Assembly: GCA_010093685.1 (NCBI GenBank)
Contig: MU006221.1
Location: 1,147,491 to 1,211,490, forward strand
Length of the DNA stretch: 64,000 nucleotides
Reading direction: 5' to 3'
Source: Ophiobolus disseminans
Taxonomy: Eukaryota; Ascomycota; Dothideomycetes; Pleosporales; Phaeosphaeriaceae
Below are positions 32,769-44,752 of this stretch, piece after piece; position 1 is the stretch's first letter; the number at the start of each line of letters is the position of its first letter. The notes beneath the pieces are model-generated. The model was not told where the DNA came from. It did no database searches and worked only from the letters and a program-made list of their open reading frames with translations. The translations under genes and the position numbers were made by a program.

Positions 32769-33654
32769 CTATCTATCTCTTCCTAATCTTTCTTCGTAAT
32801 CATCCTCCAACTCGTATGCTGGCCGGAACCTTGGCTTGGGTGTGCCGTTCGTGGCCGCTTTTGTATCCTTCAACTGTGGTACTTGTTGCGTCGATGGCTG
32901 CCGTGCGAGAGCGGGATTTGGATGTGTGTCGGTCGTCCCACCTAGTGACGTATAGCCCATATCGTAGAGGCAGCAGTATGGGATGTTGAGGTACCGTATA
33001 AACGTCCAGATGTCGACGTAATGCCAGTCAATGACTGGATGGACGCGTACAAAAGCCGGCCACCCCGAGTCTGTGGGGTCGAAATGCTGTAGATGCTCGC
33101 CATGCGGATCCGTTCTCCGCGTCCCCACCAATATCGCCTTGACTGACGGAGTGTCCTTCAAGTAGTCGCCAAAAGCCTCTTTCATGGGCTTCGCATATTC
33201 TAATAAAGCCAACGAGTATAGTTTTATGCTTTTCACCACAAACTCTTCCACTTCAGGAAATGGGTGCGCGTCCTGGATATAGCAGCACTGAACGGCGGTT
33301 TCAATGTTTGCGGATGGGTTCGAGGCTTGCGTCAGGCCTCTCTTGTGCAATGCGCAGAGATATAATATGAGGAGGACGAGGCAGTCTTTGCCACCGTTGT
33401 ATGCTATGGAGAGCTCTGGCAAGCTTCACGCTGTCAGCCCAGAGCTTCGTGGGGTAGCAAACCACCCACCTATAGCGCGTCAATGCCTCTTCAATCACCC
33501 CCAGCGCAACACGGGTCTGCGCCTGCACTCTCTCAGACACATCTTTCGCGCCCAGAAAGGCAACTGTGCGGTCATGTATCCGCGCGCATAGCTCGTGGAA
33601 TGGCAGCGGGGTGTCGGTGACGAGGGGCTCGGAGAATCCAGTCGCAGTGTTCAT
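32769..33654 (-). CDS. FAD1: FAD synthase (FMN adenylyltransferase)
   Basis: Two exons (33654-33470, 33423-32769) join in phase 2 to 279 aa. The enzyme makes FAD from FMN and ATP in the cytosol. It belongs to the PAPS-reductase-like fold, shown by the PP-loop motif 'LSIAYNGGKDCLVLLILYL' (about 64-82), 'AILVGTRRTDPHGEHLQHF', and 'RVHPVIDWHYVDIWTFIRY' with 'IPYCCLYDMGYTSLGG'. Length is near yeast FAD1 (306 aa). I chose the acceptor ending GAAG because it restores the conserved 'PELS' before the PP-loop; the other nearby AGs break or shorten it. The intron is only about 46 bp. The gene is divergent from MET5. Confidence 0.92.
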
Positions 33655-34216
33655 AGTATAGGCAGTGCTAGCCTCGACATCAATGCGGGCGCTGCGATTA
33701 CGAGAGGCTATGTGTCGACTACGGGTCGTCTGGAGGAGTGCTGCAAGACATGGTGCATGCTTGTTGCTGCGCCTGGGGCCGAGGGGTGAGGTAGGCTATC
33801 GATATCGGCACCTCGGCAGATCTCATTGCGGACTGGCGCACCACATTGCACCTCGCTGGCCAGTCAGCCGCCACACAGTAAGCGGCAAAGATTGCCATGG
33901 TGAAGTTGGCCCCAGAGCGAATATCGGGGTGCTTTATGCTCGATGCAGCCTCGTCTCGAAGGTGATTACATACGCTAGACGTCTATGACAATTGGATGCG
34001 CCGCCACTGGGTTGCTGGACTCCAGACCCTGAGTGCCGCTAGCATCGATCACGCAATTCGGCGCGGCATGGTCACGTCTTTTGAGAAAAATTGTACCATT
34101 GCCGCTGCCGATGGGAGCAAGTGGACGGTCGCCGACGACCCGACGACTTAATACTTCCTCTAGTCGTCCTCGTAGATTGCTCCTCCACTGTCCTCGACGC
34201 CCAATTTGCAGTCACC
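33655..34216. promoter_or_regulatory. Divergent promoter region FAD1 / MET5
   Basis: 562 bp between the two start codons, with no gene. A shared regulatory region is likely. I did not find a clear CYS3/MET4 palindrome by eye. Confidence 0.4.
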
Positions 34217-37200
34217 ATGGCGAACATCAAGACTGCTGGAGAGGCTGGTATGTCCCCGCAATGCTTCCCCACCATTGTTTCAACCCAGCCCTGCGAACTT
34301 CGGAGGGAAATCAACGCGCGGGAATATGCTGACGTGAAGTTTGATAGTGGCCCGAATTGCACATTTGGTCTCGGACGTGATCGTGTCGGTCGTGCCTTCC
34401 CTTGCTACCGAGTCTGAGTTCTCGGAGACTCTGCAATCACTACAGAAGAGCAATGCCACCAGCGTTGTCGCAAAGGGACAGCCAGAGGTATGTTTAGTTG
34501 CCTCCTTGAAATGTTACATACTAACTCTCCAGATCCTCACGGTCCGCCAAAATGCGGATCCGTTCCTCTCAGTCTTCCAGCCCATTCGCGCGGGCAAGCT
34601 CACCAGCGTGACCACACCTTCGTCCATCCTCGTAAAATCGATACCGCACCTCTACAAGCTCGCCCAGTACCCCGTCGTCCTCCACGTATCACTGCAGCCC
34701 TCGGGCTTCCCAGACTTTTCTGATATCACGGCAATTAGGCAGTCTGGCTTCACATTCATCCAGTCGGAGACCATCCAAGAAGCCCAGGATTTGGCGCTGA
34801 CTGCACATGCGCTGGCTGTCAAATCCGGCAAGGGCGTCATCCACTTCTTTGATTCTGGCGCATCCGCTTTCCAGCATGGAATCAATTACGAGGATGTCGA
34901 GGTCGTCCGAAGGGTGTTGGACATGGACGCTGTGGCAAGCTTCCAGAGGACAAAGTCGGAAGAGACCACACTATATGCAGACGACGGCAGGAGCGCAACT
35001 TTGTCCTTCGCTCGCAGCCACCCCGAGACCAGCGGTTCTGCACAAGCACCACTGAGCGCTTCCGAGCACGGCAGGTCACTACCCGCGTCCGAGAGGGCCA
35101 GCGACCGCGCAGACTCATCATCCGGCTCATCACAGCGCGACACGAGCCAGAGCGGCGTGTCGGTATCGTCTGCGACTACCGTGGAGTCGATTGTCTCAAA
35201 GCCCATCTCGTCAGAGGACATCTACCGCTTCGCCACCCAGATCTGGGCAAACGTCAAGGATGCAACTGGCCGAGGATACGATGCATTCGCGTACACCGGC
35301 ACAGGTCAGGAGGAGGCTGCCATCTTCCTGTTTGGTGCCGACACAGGCATCTTTGCCACTGAGATCGATACGGTGGACGAGAGCGAACAGTACGCGAAGA
35401 CGGGCATCATCACAGCCAGGTTATACCGGCCCTGGTTGGGCGCATCCCTCGCGCATCTGCTGCCTCGCTCCCTGAAGAGGATTGCCGTGTTGGAACAAGT
35501 CCGCCGGAAGACCACCAAGTGGGGCCCGCTGCTTATGGATCTGTTGATGTCGACGAAATCAAGTGGCGGAGCTTCACCAATCATCGTCGGGTACCAACTT
35601 GGCTACATCACGGAGGAGACCGTGCGGCAAGCGATGCGCGGCGTCTTCCAGAACCTCATGAGCGAGTCGCCTGTGCAGAATCTCCAGATTGGAAACATGG
35701 ACGGCCCGGAGCCTCAAAGTACGAAGCCCGAGCAGCCTGCACTGGAGAACGCTTACATGAAGATTCTCAACCAGGTCTTCGGGGATAAGCTCCACATCGC
35801 CAACCAGCTTGGCTCGCAGCATGCCGGCATCTCCAACGAGATCGCCTCGAGCCCAGAGTATGGGTTTGGATCGCTCGTAGCTCGCAAAGAGCACCGCAAG
35901 CGCTTCATTGACGAGGTTGCTGCTGCTGCAAAAGGAAACGCATTCATCACCTCCGCACCCCAGCAGTGGCTTTCGAAGTGGGCTTTGAGCGCCGAGGATA
36001 CCGACAAGGCGAACGAGTATGCCCCTGAGGTCATCTCACGGTTGAGCACCGACGGCTCTCCTATTGCCAGCCAGCTCCTGTCTTCGAAGAAGTTGTTCTA
36101 CAAGGAGTCACCGTGGCTGATTGGTTCAGACGCATGGGCATACGACCTTGGCAACTCTGGTGTTCACCATGTACTCGCCTCTGGCGCGAACGTCAACATG
36201 CTCATTGTTGATTCCACGCCCTACTCTGAGCGCGCTGCGGCGGATGCGGAGAGGAGGAAGAAGGACATCGGCCTGTACGCCATGAACTTTGGCAATGCCT
36301 ATGTTGCATCGGTCGCCGTCTACAGCTCGTACACACAGGTGCTGGAAGCCATGATTGAGGCAGACAAATTTGACGGTCCTTCAATCATCCTAGCATACCT
36401 GCCATACGAGAAGGAGAACGATTCGCCCTTGAATGTCCTTCAAGAGACCAAGAAGGCGGTAGATCTAGGATACTGGCCGTTGTATCGATGGGATCCCCGT
36501 GGCGACGACAAGGGCGAGCCCAACTTTACTCTGGACTCGGAGAGGATCAAAAAGGAGCTTGAGGAGTTCCTTGCCCGCGACAACTACATGTCGCAGGTTA
36601 TGAAGCGACACCCTGAGTTCTCCTCCAACATCTCAGGATCATACGGCACCGAAGTCAGGCAGCTACAGAAGCGCAAGGCCAAGGATGCTTACAGCAAGCT
36701 TCTCGAGGGTCTTCAAGGCGACCCATTGACCGTTTTGTTTGCGTCTGACAATGGCAACGCTGAAAACCTCGCAAAGCGCCTGGCCAACCGTGGCAAAGCG
36801 CGAGGACTCAAGACCATGGTGATGGCTATGGACGACTTTCCCTTGGAGGATTTAGGCAACGAGCAGAATGTTGCTTTGTTCACCAGTGTAGCAGGCCAAG
36901 GAGAGTTCCCTCAGAACGGTCGAACTTTCTGGGAGACTGTCAAGGACTCCACAGATCTGGACTTGGCGACAGTACGCTTTGCAGTCTTCGGTCTCGGCGA
37001 CAGCCATTACTGGCCTCGCAAAGAGGACAAGATCTACTACAACAAGCCCGCAAAGGATCTCCATGCTCGCCTGTTGACTCTTGGAGGCTCACCCCTCGTA
37101 GAGTGTGGCCTTGGAGACGACCAGGATCCGGATGCTTACCAGACCGCATACGGTGACTGGGAACCGAAGCTGTGGCAGAAGCTTGGCGTCGACAACGTCG

Positions 37201-39000
37201 AGGGACTTCCCGAAGAGCCGGCACCAATAACCAACGAGGACATGAAGGCAGCTTCAAACTTCCTCCGAGGTACCATCGAGGAGGGCCTAGCTGACACTTC
37301 TACTGGTGCCATCTCCGCCAGCGACCAGCAGCTCACCAAGTTCCACGGAACGTACATGCAGGACGACCGTGACCTGCGCGACGAGCGCAAGGCGCAAGGT
37401 CTTGAGCCAGCATATTCGTTCATGATTCGGTGCAGACTTGCGGGTGGTGTCGCCACACCAAAGCAATGGTTACAAATGGACGAGATCAGCTCAACGCTTG
37501 GAAACGAGACGATGAAGCTGACCACTCGCCAAACTTTCCAGTTTCATGGCGTCGTCAAGGGCAAGCTCAAGCCAGCGATGCAAGCTATCAACAAGGCGTT
37601 GATGACCACTATCGCAGCTTGCGGTGACGTCAACCGAAACGTCATGTGCAGTGTACTGCCCACGCAGTCAAAGTACCATGGCCAGGTTCATGCCGCTTCT
37701 CAGAAGATCAGTGATCACCTCCTTCCGACAACAACCGCCTACCACGAGATCTGGTTAGAAGACGACGAGACCAAGGAGAAGCGAAAGATTGCTGGTGAGG
37801 CCCTGCAAGATGAGGAGCCGCTCTATGGTCCTCTCTACCTGCCCCGAAAGTTCAAGATTACAATCGCCATCCCACCGCATAACGATACCGATGTCTATGC
37901 CCACGATATTGGTCTCATCGCTATCAAGGGTGCCGACGGCAACTTGTCAGGATTCAACGTGCTTGCTGGTGGTGGCATGGGTGTGACCCACAACAACAAG
38001 AAGACGTACCCACGAACTGGAACCATGTTCGGATACGTTCCCACAGAGCAGGTCCACATTGCGTGTGAGAAGATCATGCTCGTCCAGCGTGACAACGGAG
38101 ATCGCAAGAACAGGAAGCACGCCCGTCTCAAGTACACCATTGACGACATGGGCATCGATGTCTTCCGCGGCAAGGTCGAAGAGCTTTGGGGCCAGAAGTT
38201 TGCTGACCCAGCGCCGTTCAAGTTCGAGAGCAACATCGACACCTTTGGCTGGCAAAAGGATGAGTACGGCCTGAGCCACTTCACCTTCTTCATTGAGAAC
38301 GGTCGCATCGAAGATACTGCCGACTTCCCCATGAAGACTGGTCTCATTGAGGTTGCCAAGGCGCACAAGGGCGAGTTCAGGTTGACTGGCAACCAGCATC
38401 TGGTCTTGTCGAATGTGGCAGAGGAGGACCTGCCGGCTATGAAGGAGCTTCTCAAGAAGTGGAAGCTAGACAACACAAATTTCTCTGCCATGAGGCTGTC
38501 AAGTTCTGCCTGCGTTGCCTTCCCAACTTGCGGTCTCGCCATGGCCGAGTCTGAGCGTTACCTTCCCGAGCTCATCACCAAGCTCGAGGGCACACTAGAG
38601 GATAATGGCCTGCGACAGGAGAGCATCGTTATGCGTATGACTGGTTGTCCTAACGGTTGTGCGCGTCCTTGGCTCGCCGAGGTTGCATTCGTCGGCAAGG
38701 CCTATGGCGCTTACAACATGTACCTCGGAGGTGGCTACCACGGCCAACGATTGAACAAGCTGTACCGCAGCTCAATTAAGGAGGATGAGATCTTGGAGAT
38801 TATGAAGCCGATGATCAAGCAGTACGCGACGGAGCGTAATGAGGGCGAGCACTTTGGCGATTTCGTCATCCGCAAGGGCTACATCAACGAGACCACGCAC
38901 GGCACAAACTTCCATGACAACGTGAGTACGTTGTATGACGACTGAAGGACAACAGCTAACCATGTTCCAGACCGCAGAAGAGGAATCAGATGAAGAGTGA
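34217..39000 (+). CDS. MET5: Sulfite reductase [NADPH] hemoprotein beta subunit
   Basis: Four exons (34217-34247, 34348-34487, 34533-38921, 38971-39000) join in phase to 1529 aa, close to yeast Met5/Ecm17. It reduces sulfite to sulfide with six electrons from the flavoprotein alpha subunit (MET10), in the cytosol. Domains: an N-terminal pyruvate:ferredoxin-oxidoreductase-like region, a flavodoxin-like domain (about 785-940, 'LTVLFASDNGNAENLAKRL'), and two ferredoxin-like/hemoprotein repeats. Siroheme and 4Fe-4S ligand cysteines are in 'CVAFPTCGLAMAE' (about 1382) and 'MTGCPNGCARPW' (about 1426). A Ser-rich insert lies at about 225-275. First and last exons are tiny (10 codons each), easily missed by gene finders; the last adds the acidic tail 'TAEEESDEE'. 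Confidence 0.96.
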
Positions 39001-39396
39001 ATGTGGAGGGTGGAGGCTACGATTTCTTTGAATACTGGATCATTGCATCGCATTCGATCGCTTCGGCGGGTTCTCATTATACACGGCGTCTAGGAAAACT
39101 GAAGCGTTGTCATTCTTCTTTTGTCTATACTTTCTGAACAAGATAACGATATTAATGAATCGTATCATGAATCCACTCACGCCTTATGATCTACGCATGT
39201 TGAAGCTGAATGCACATGAATTTCGAGGCTCATATGACTGCTTGCAATGCAGGTCGAAAGAGGGAATCACGCTAGAGCATTACGTCACCCCACTTTCTTC
39301 AGATCGTGCACTCGCATTCTGGGCGTGCAGAATGACTGACCGCATGTCACGCCATGCACTGAACAGCTGTTATCGAACGACCGTTTGTCGACTCCA
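39001..39396. other. Intergenic
   Basis: 396 bp holding the MET5 3' end and the PDX3 promoter. No further feature seen. Confidence 0.35.
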
Positions 39397-40203
39397 ATGC
39401 TGATCCGAAGGACTTTCAACTCACTACAGTCATCGCTGCTTCGGCCTTCAAGTCGCACAACAACCCACCACACATCTCAAATTATCAACCTTCACCGCGC
39501 AAGAATGCTCCACTCAGCCACAGAGTCGTCAAAGCGCATCTTCGCACCAACTTCCAACTCCAACGACCCAGGCCACGCAACCCAGTACACCAAAGGCGCT
39601 CTCGACTTCAAAGACCTGCTGCCGTCCCCCACCGACCAATTCCACAAATGGTTCCAAGAAGCTCAGGATCAGAAAGTGTATCAACCAGAAACCGTAACCT
39701 TCTCGACCGCCGAGCTACCCTCGGGCAAGGTCTCAGCGCGCATAGTGTACATGAAAGAGCTCGATGCGAAAGGTTTCGTGATTTACTCCAACTGGGACAC
39801 ATCACGCAAGGCCAGCGACGTCGCGAGTAACCCCCACGCCGCGCTGACGTTCTGGTGGCGCGAACTCGAGCGGCAAGTCCGTGTCGAAGGGCGCGTGGAG
39901 CGTCTGACGTCCGAGGAGTCGCAGGTGTACTACGACACGAGGATCCGGGGCAGTCGCATTGGCGCGTGGGCGAGCCAGCAGAGTAAAGTGCTGGAGGGTA
40001 GGGAGGAGCTGGAGAAGCGGGTGGCGGATGTAGAGAAGAGGTTTGAGGGCAAGGATGAGATTCCTGTGCCGGAGTTTTGGGGCGGGTTGAGGGTTTTGCC
40101 GGAGGTGGTGGAGTTTTGGCAGGGTAGGCCGAGTCGGCTGCATGATCGGTTTGTGTATGTGAAGGAGGGCGAGGAGTGGAAGGTGGAGAGGTTGAGTCCG
40201 TAA
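39397..40203 (+). CDS. PDX3: Pyridoxamine 5'-phosphate oxidase
   Basis: A single-exon protein of 268 aa. It oxidises pyridoxamine or pyridoxine 5'-phosphate to PLP using FMN and O2. The FMN-binding split-barrel shows 'VSARIVYMKELDAKGFVIYS', 'NWDTSRKASDVASNPHAALT' and 'FWWRELERQVRVEGRVERL'. The conserved C-terminal substrate motif is 'EFWQGRPSRLHDRFVY', ending 'WKVERLSP'. The first 45 residues are rich in Arg, Ser and Thr with almost no acids ('MLIRRTFNSLQSSLLRPSSR'), which looks like a mitochondrial presequence; a second in-frame Met ('MLHSATESSK') could start a cytosolic form. Catalysis depends on FMN, linking it to the flavin gene FAD1 nearby. Confidence 0.93.
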   Translation: MLIRRTFNSLQSSLLRPSSRTTTHHTSQIINLHRARMLHSATESSKRIFAPTSNSNDPGHATQYTKGALDFKDLLPSPTDQFHKWFQEAQDQKVYQPETVTFSTAELPSGKVSARIVYMKELDAKGFVIYSNWDTSRKASDVASNPHAALTFWWRELERQVRVEGRVERLTSEESQVYYDTRIRGSRIGAWASQQSKVLEGREELEKRVADVEKRFEGKDEIPVPEFWGGLRVLPEVVEFWQGRPSRLHDRFVYVKEGEEWKVERLSP

Positions 40204-40275
40204 AGACAGGTCTGCGATATCCGGACAGCGGTAACATAGTGCAAAAGGCTTGGTGACTTGAGTCTAATAGTTCAA

Positions 40276-41978
40276 CTACAATACAAACCACTCCCTCCAA
40301 ACCCTCGTCTCAGGAAACATTTCGCGAACCCAATCCGGCGGCAACGGCGGCTTCCCCCTCCCCTCGCCCCAATGCCCGCGTGCAAACCACACCTGAAACC
40401 TACCCTCAGCATCAACATCGCCGTGTATCTGCGCGCTCCACACCCTCGCCGCTTCCGTCGGCCACCCCGTCACAGGATCTACTTCGCTCTCCTCGATCTC
40501 GACAATGCGTTTTGCAACAACGACATTCTGCTGCGCATCCCAGAGTCCTTCGCGCGGTAAGTCGCGCTCCAGAAGGGCGATGGCTTCGCGGCGGGTAACG
40601 GGGCAGCGGCATCGACATGCTGTTATGTAGAGGCCGAGAATGATGCCGAGGTCGAATGTGAAGTTTGCTGCGGGAGATGTTGAGCGGGTGGATTCCATGG
40701 CATCGACTACAATCTTGGTGTGGTGTAGCAGCGTCTTGAATTCATCGAGGTGTTGGTCGAATGCCGTTTGTGTAGTTGGCACGATGCGGACGGTGACGAT
40801 GTAGAGGCAGTAGTGCTGCGCTTTGAGGAGGTGGAAAGTCACCCTATCTTCCTCCGACAGGGTTATCCGCTTTTCTAAATCTTCGAGGGCGGCAAACCAT
40901 GCTTGTTGAACGGTCAGGCTGTCTTTGACGATCTGCATGTCTTCTTCTGTGAGCTGTTTGGTGAGGATGAGTTTTTGACCGGTGATGCGACCTAGGATGA
41001 TTGAGCGGTTGCGGATGTTTATCATGGCCAGTTCCGCTTCTGCGATAGAGTTGAATGTGTATTGGCCGGGTTCTGCGGGATCATGGGCGGTGTAGAAGAC
41101 TTGTTCGGTCTGGAGGCTGGTCAGTATAGATAGTTATGAGAGCTGCGTTACATACCGGAAGGCCAAACACGGTTGCCGTAATGATCATACGAGCAAACAT
41201 GGGGGTCAACGTTTCTTCCACCATATTTCGAGCAGAGCTGTCGGCAATTTGATCGCTCCTGTATGTAGACAAGATGTGGAGACCACTTTTGTAATGCGCC
41301 ATAGCCGCGTCGAAGTTACCACGCATGAACTCAATGCATACAAAGAGCAGGCAGCACACCAAGCCCACCTCGGGAGGGAACGAAGGTTCATTGATGCGTT
41401 GTACTAGCAACTTGACAGATTTGTTGTAGTGCGTCAGCAAAGTCTTTTGCTTTGCTGGAGCAAGTAAGCCTAGACGGGCCTGCTTCAATGCGCCCGGTTC
41501 AGTCTTGTTGAGACAACTGAGCGCAATCAAAGCGTGCCGGACACATAGCTCAGACTGTGCTATTTGAAGAGGCGTCCGCGACCAGAAATCCTTGTCGAAG
41601 GTCGTAGAAAGAGTCGAAGCGGCGCGATGGTGATAGAACTCCAAGTATTGGACATTGTCGCCAAGAACTTGATGCGTAGATATGCTGTGTAAAGGTTCTT
41701 GGTTCCTATCTACGGCGAATGTTCCGAACTGGCTAGCTTTGATGCTCAGAGGATAGCCAGGACAGACGCGACCTGTGCTGGAACACCTCAGACAATACGG
41801 CTTCTCTTCACCACATTTTACTCGACGTAATCTATGATCGTAGTGTTAGGAACTATATTGCTTCAACGCGCGATCGTTGCAGATCAACTTACTTGCATGT
41901 AGCGCAGCCCGTTCTTGCCTTAGGGGCAGGCCTGCGCGCTCGTTTGACCAGGACGATAGACGAATCAATCAGCGACAT
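40276..41978 (-). CDS. Zn2Cys6 transcription factor
   Basis: Three exons (41978-41893, 41831-41156, 41109-40276) join in phase to 531 aa. The binuclear zinc cluster spans the first intron: 'RTGCATCKLRRVKCGEEKPY' followed by 'CLRCSSTGRVC' (about 23-53), a CX2CX6CX6CX2CX6C arrangement preceded by basic residues. The rest is the helical fungal-specific middle region with 'FWSRTPLQIAQSELCVRHAL', common in this group, and a conserved C-terminal helical part. Such proteins are nuclear, DNA-binding regulators. Its promoter is shared with the caspase-like gene (start codons 485 bp apart), so it may regulate that locus; this is inference. The second intron acceptor was chosen because the nearer AG leads straight to a stop. 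Confidence 0.9.
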
Positions 41979-42463
41979 ATAGATCGCTCAAAAGTGTTCA
42001 ACGGACAACGACACAACATTGATGCGTACTGTGGCTTCTCTGGATCGGATGAGAGGATGTAAGCGCCAGTCATGAGTCGCACCAATTGACGCTATGCAAT
42101 TGGGGTTAGCGCGCTTCTGGCGCGTCGTTCCTACACACCACTCAAGCAAGCTTTTTCCGCGCCCTTTCATCGCGCTGCTCAAGGCCAAAGGTATGGGCCG
42201 GCGAACGTTGGGTCTACATTGCACGGTAGTCTTAGGGTACTACTTTGGGTGCGACGTGGTGGTTCTGGCAGGTTTCAGCCTTGCCACAGCCCCCATTTTT
42301 GCTTCTGCATGCTGGCGTTGCCAAGGCAGGACGCAAGGCAGAAATTGTTCAGACTCACCGGAGAGCACAGCCTTTGGTTACCTGCCTTACAATAATGTTC
42401 ATATTTTGCAAATAGCAACCTCCAGGATGGACATGAATCGTGGTCGCGTTCCACCATTTCACC
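41979..42463. promoter_or_regulatory. Divergent promoter region, Zn2Cys6 regulator / caspase-like gene
   Basis: 485 bp between head-to-head starts. There is no supported gene in it; the frame at 42094-42531 overlaps the downstream start and is not coding-like. Confidence 0.4.
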
Positions 42464-44752
42464 ATGAGTACATCGAAGTCACGCACGCAGCTAAACGACG
42501 ACCTAAATGCTCATTTCTCGCGCAACCGTAATAATGATTACGACCATATCGCCTGTCTTACCATCTGCTGGGAAAGTGCCGATGCTGGCTACAAGGAAGA
42601 AGCCGCGAAAGTTCGGTCATTCTTCAGTTCTAAGCTCAATTATCCAGCCAGCTCGTATGAGATACCTGTCCAACGCAGTTTTCTCAAATTGGACGAAGCA
42701 ATCAATCGGTTTTTGGCACATCTAGAAGGAAAGCACAGCTTGGCAATCATTCATTATGGTGGTCATGGCGACGCGGACGTGGTACTTGACGAACACCAAA
42801 AGGAGCCACGCAGATCAGTTTGGGCAGCCACTGGGGATGCAAACAGTCCTAAAGTGCGCTGGCACGACCTACAACCAAAGCTTGGGAACTTTGAAGGCCA
42901 TGTCTTGCTCATTCTGGACTGCTGCTTCGCTGCGCAAGCTGCCAGAGAAGCCGATCGAGTCATTCCGCCAAACGTTGAACTAGTAGCAGCTTGTGCTATG
43001 AGACTCGGAACGCCTGCTCCAAGTAAGTCTTCATTCACGTCGAAATGGCTCAAGGAAGCCGAAGAGAAGCTTACGAAGCACGGTCACATTCTCATATCTG
43101 GAATGCATGATACGCTTCCTATTCGTAATAGAGGCGTTTTGCATACACCTCAGCACTGGGGACTCCAGGGTCTACAAAGCACTATCCGACTGGACCCGTT
43201 GTCCGAATCCACTCTGCATGCACAAGTGTCCAACTACCAGGGTGGTTCACTCACCGTCCAGATCATGACAAGGAATCCCTTGGATGATGACATCTTAAAC
43301 GACATCCTGGAGTGGCTGATGATACACGCCCCTCGCAAGATCTCGTCGATAAGGGTCACCGAGATGGCGGCCCTTGCTTCTCGTTTGCGCGGATTTGTGC
43401 TCGAAGATGGCAGATCCAGCGGCTCAGTCGCGGCAATCCATAATCTGACGCAAGAGTCTCAGAAAGAGGTCCGAGGTACCTGGAACATGTTCAAGATCAA
43501 TTTAGCATCAGCAGCCACAAGTCTGACAGCCGGATTTGCCATAGACTGGGGATCAAAAGAGATTGCCGATGAGGTGATGGTTGATAATTTTCTCAAAGAC
43601 CTTGAGAAGAATGTAGAAGCACTGCAACGAGTAATCCAGAGGGGATTCTTATCACTTCCACAACTAGATGACCAGGCTTTCCTGGTCTCTGCTGTTGAAG
43701 ATGCTGTCCTAGGACCCCTCAACATCACGGATGTCCTGCGCGCTCGACTTGCAGCCTGCTTCCCATCCTCCATTCCTCACACATTGGAAACAACACCATC
43801 CAACACTCCATCACAGTCGAAGTACGATCTGGCTATACCGCTCCAGATAGAACAACACGCACTCTATGGAAGCGTATTGGTAGAGTACAAGTTCTACGAG
43901 AGTAGCGATGCAGCAAGCGTCGCTGTCTGTGCGAGGAAAGTCGAACGTCTTGCTGCTGTCCTTCAGAACGCTGAACCTCGAAGTTTTCACACTCCGAAAT
44001 GCATTGCATGGTTTCATGAAAAGAACGAAGCTCGCTTTGCTCTGATCTTTCGTCCTCCGCACGACAATATCAATCGCCTAATATCGTTGCGCCAAATCCT
44101 GGAAGCGCACAATCCGAGACCGACGTCGCAGCTGAAGACCGCAAAGATCAGAAAACCTCACCTTGGAGAACGCTTCACTATAGCAAGGAAGATGTGCAAA
44201 GCTCTTGCACAGTGGCACAGCGCTGGCTGGCTTCACCAAGGCATCGCAAGTTACAATATCGTATTCATCCAGGGAACTAACAATGTCGTCAATTACAACG
44301 AGCCCTACCTGTGCGGCTTTGAGTTTAGCAGAATGCACAATGAGATGTCCAGAGATATGCATCTGTACAAATCAGACGTAGATGTCTACAAGCATCCTGA
44401 TCGGCAAGGACGGCCACCGAACATGCGACATACGCCAGATCACGATTACTATTCACTGGGACTGCTTCTGGCGGAGATAGGCATCTGGGACTACATTCCC
44501 AATTTCCTGGAAGACACTCTCCAGGCTAAAGGACCAAGTGCAGTTCAAGTCAAGCTGATGAAGAATCTGAAAGACTACCTGCGTCACCGCATGGGTGAAG
44601 CTTATGAACAAGCTACTATGGTGTGTCTGGAAGCAAAGCTGGGTCAAGAGGGCGAAAGCATGGGCATCATAGATGATGGGGTGAAGAAGTTCGAAGATAT
44701 CGTGATAAAAGCTTTGGAAAGAGACCCTACGGTATGCATCGGGGGTTGGTAA
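42464..44752 (+). CDS. Caspase-like (CHAT/C14) protease fused to a pseudokinase
   Basis: At least 762 aa from the ATG at 42464 (CACCATGA). Residues about 25-190 form a caspase/CHAT-type fold: catalytic His in 'LAIIHYGGHGDADVV' (about 95-110) and catalytic Cys in 'HVLLILDCCFAAQAA' (about 146-160). About 340-440 is a helical linker. From about 455 to the end is a protein-kinase-like domain with degenerate catalytic sites: the HRDxxxxN loop reads 'HQGIASYN' (about 591) and DFG reads 'GFEFS' (about 617), so it should not phosphorylate. A protease with a pseudokinase suggests a regulated cell-death or recognition effector. GTATGC at 44732 could be a donor: spliced to 44774, the frame would continue to 45328 instead of stopping at 44752. 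No signal peptide or membrane segment is visible in the part shown. Confidence 0.8.
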   Translation: MSTSKSRTQLNDDLNAHFSRNRNNDYDHIACLTICWESADAGYKEEAAKVRSFFSSKLNYPASSYEIPVQRSFLKLDEAINRFLAHLEGKHSLAIIHYGGHGDADVVLDEHQKEPRRSVWAATGDANSPKVRWHDLQPKLGNFEGHVLLILDCCFAAQAAREADRVIPPNVELVAACAMRLGTPAPSKSSFTSKWLKEAEEKLTKHGHILISGMHDTLPIRNRGVLHTPQHWGLQGLQSTIRLDPLSESTLHAQVSNYQGGSLTVQIMTRNPLDDDILNDILEWLMIHAPRKISSIRVTEMAALASRLRGFVLEDGRSSGSVAAIHNLTQESQKEVRGTWNMFKINLASAATSLTAGFAIDWGSKEIADEVMVDNFLKDLEKNVEALQRVIQRGFLSLPQLDDQAFLVSAVEDAVLGPLNITDVLRARLAACFPSSIPHTLETTPSNTPSQSKYDLAIPLQIEQHALYGSVLVEYKFYESSDAASVAVCARKVERLAAVLQNAEPRSFHTPKCIAWFHEKNEARFALIFRPPHDNINRLISLRQILEAHNPRPTSQLKTAKIRKPHLGERFTIARKMCKALAQWHSAGWLHQGIASYNIVFIQGTNNVVNYNEPYLCGFEFSRMHNEMSRDMHLYKSDVDVYKHPDRQGRPPNMRHTPDHDYYSLGLLLAEIGIWDYIPNFLEDTLQAKGPSAVQVKLMKNLKDYLRHRMGEAYEQATMVCLEAKLGQEGESMGIIDDGVKKFEDIVIKALERDPTVCIGGW

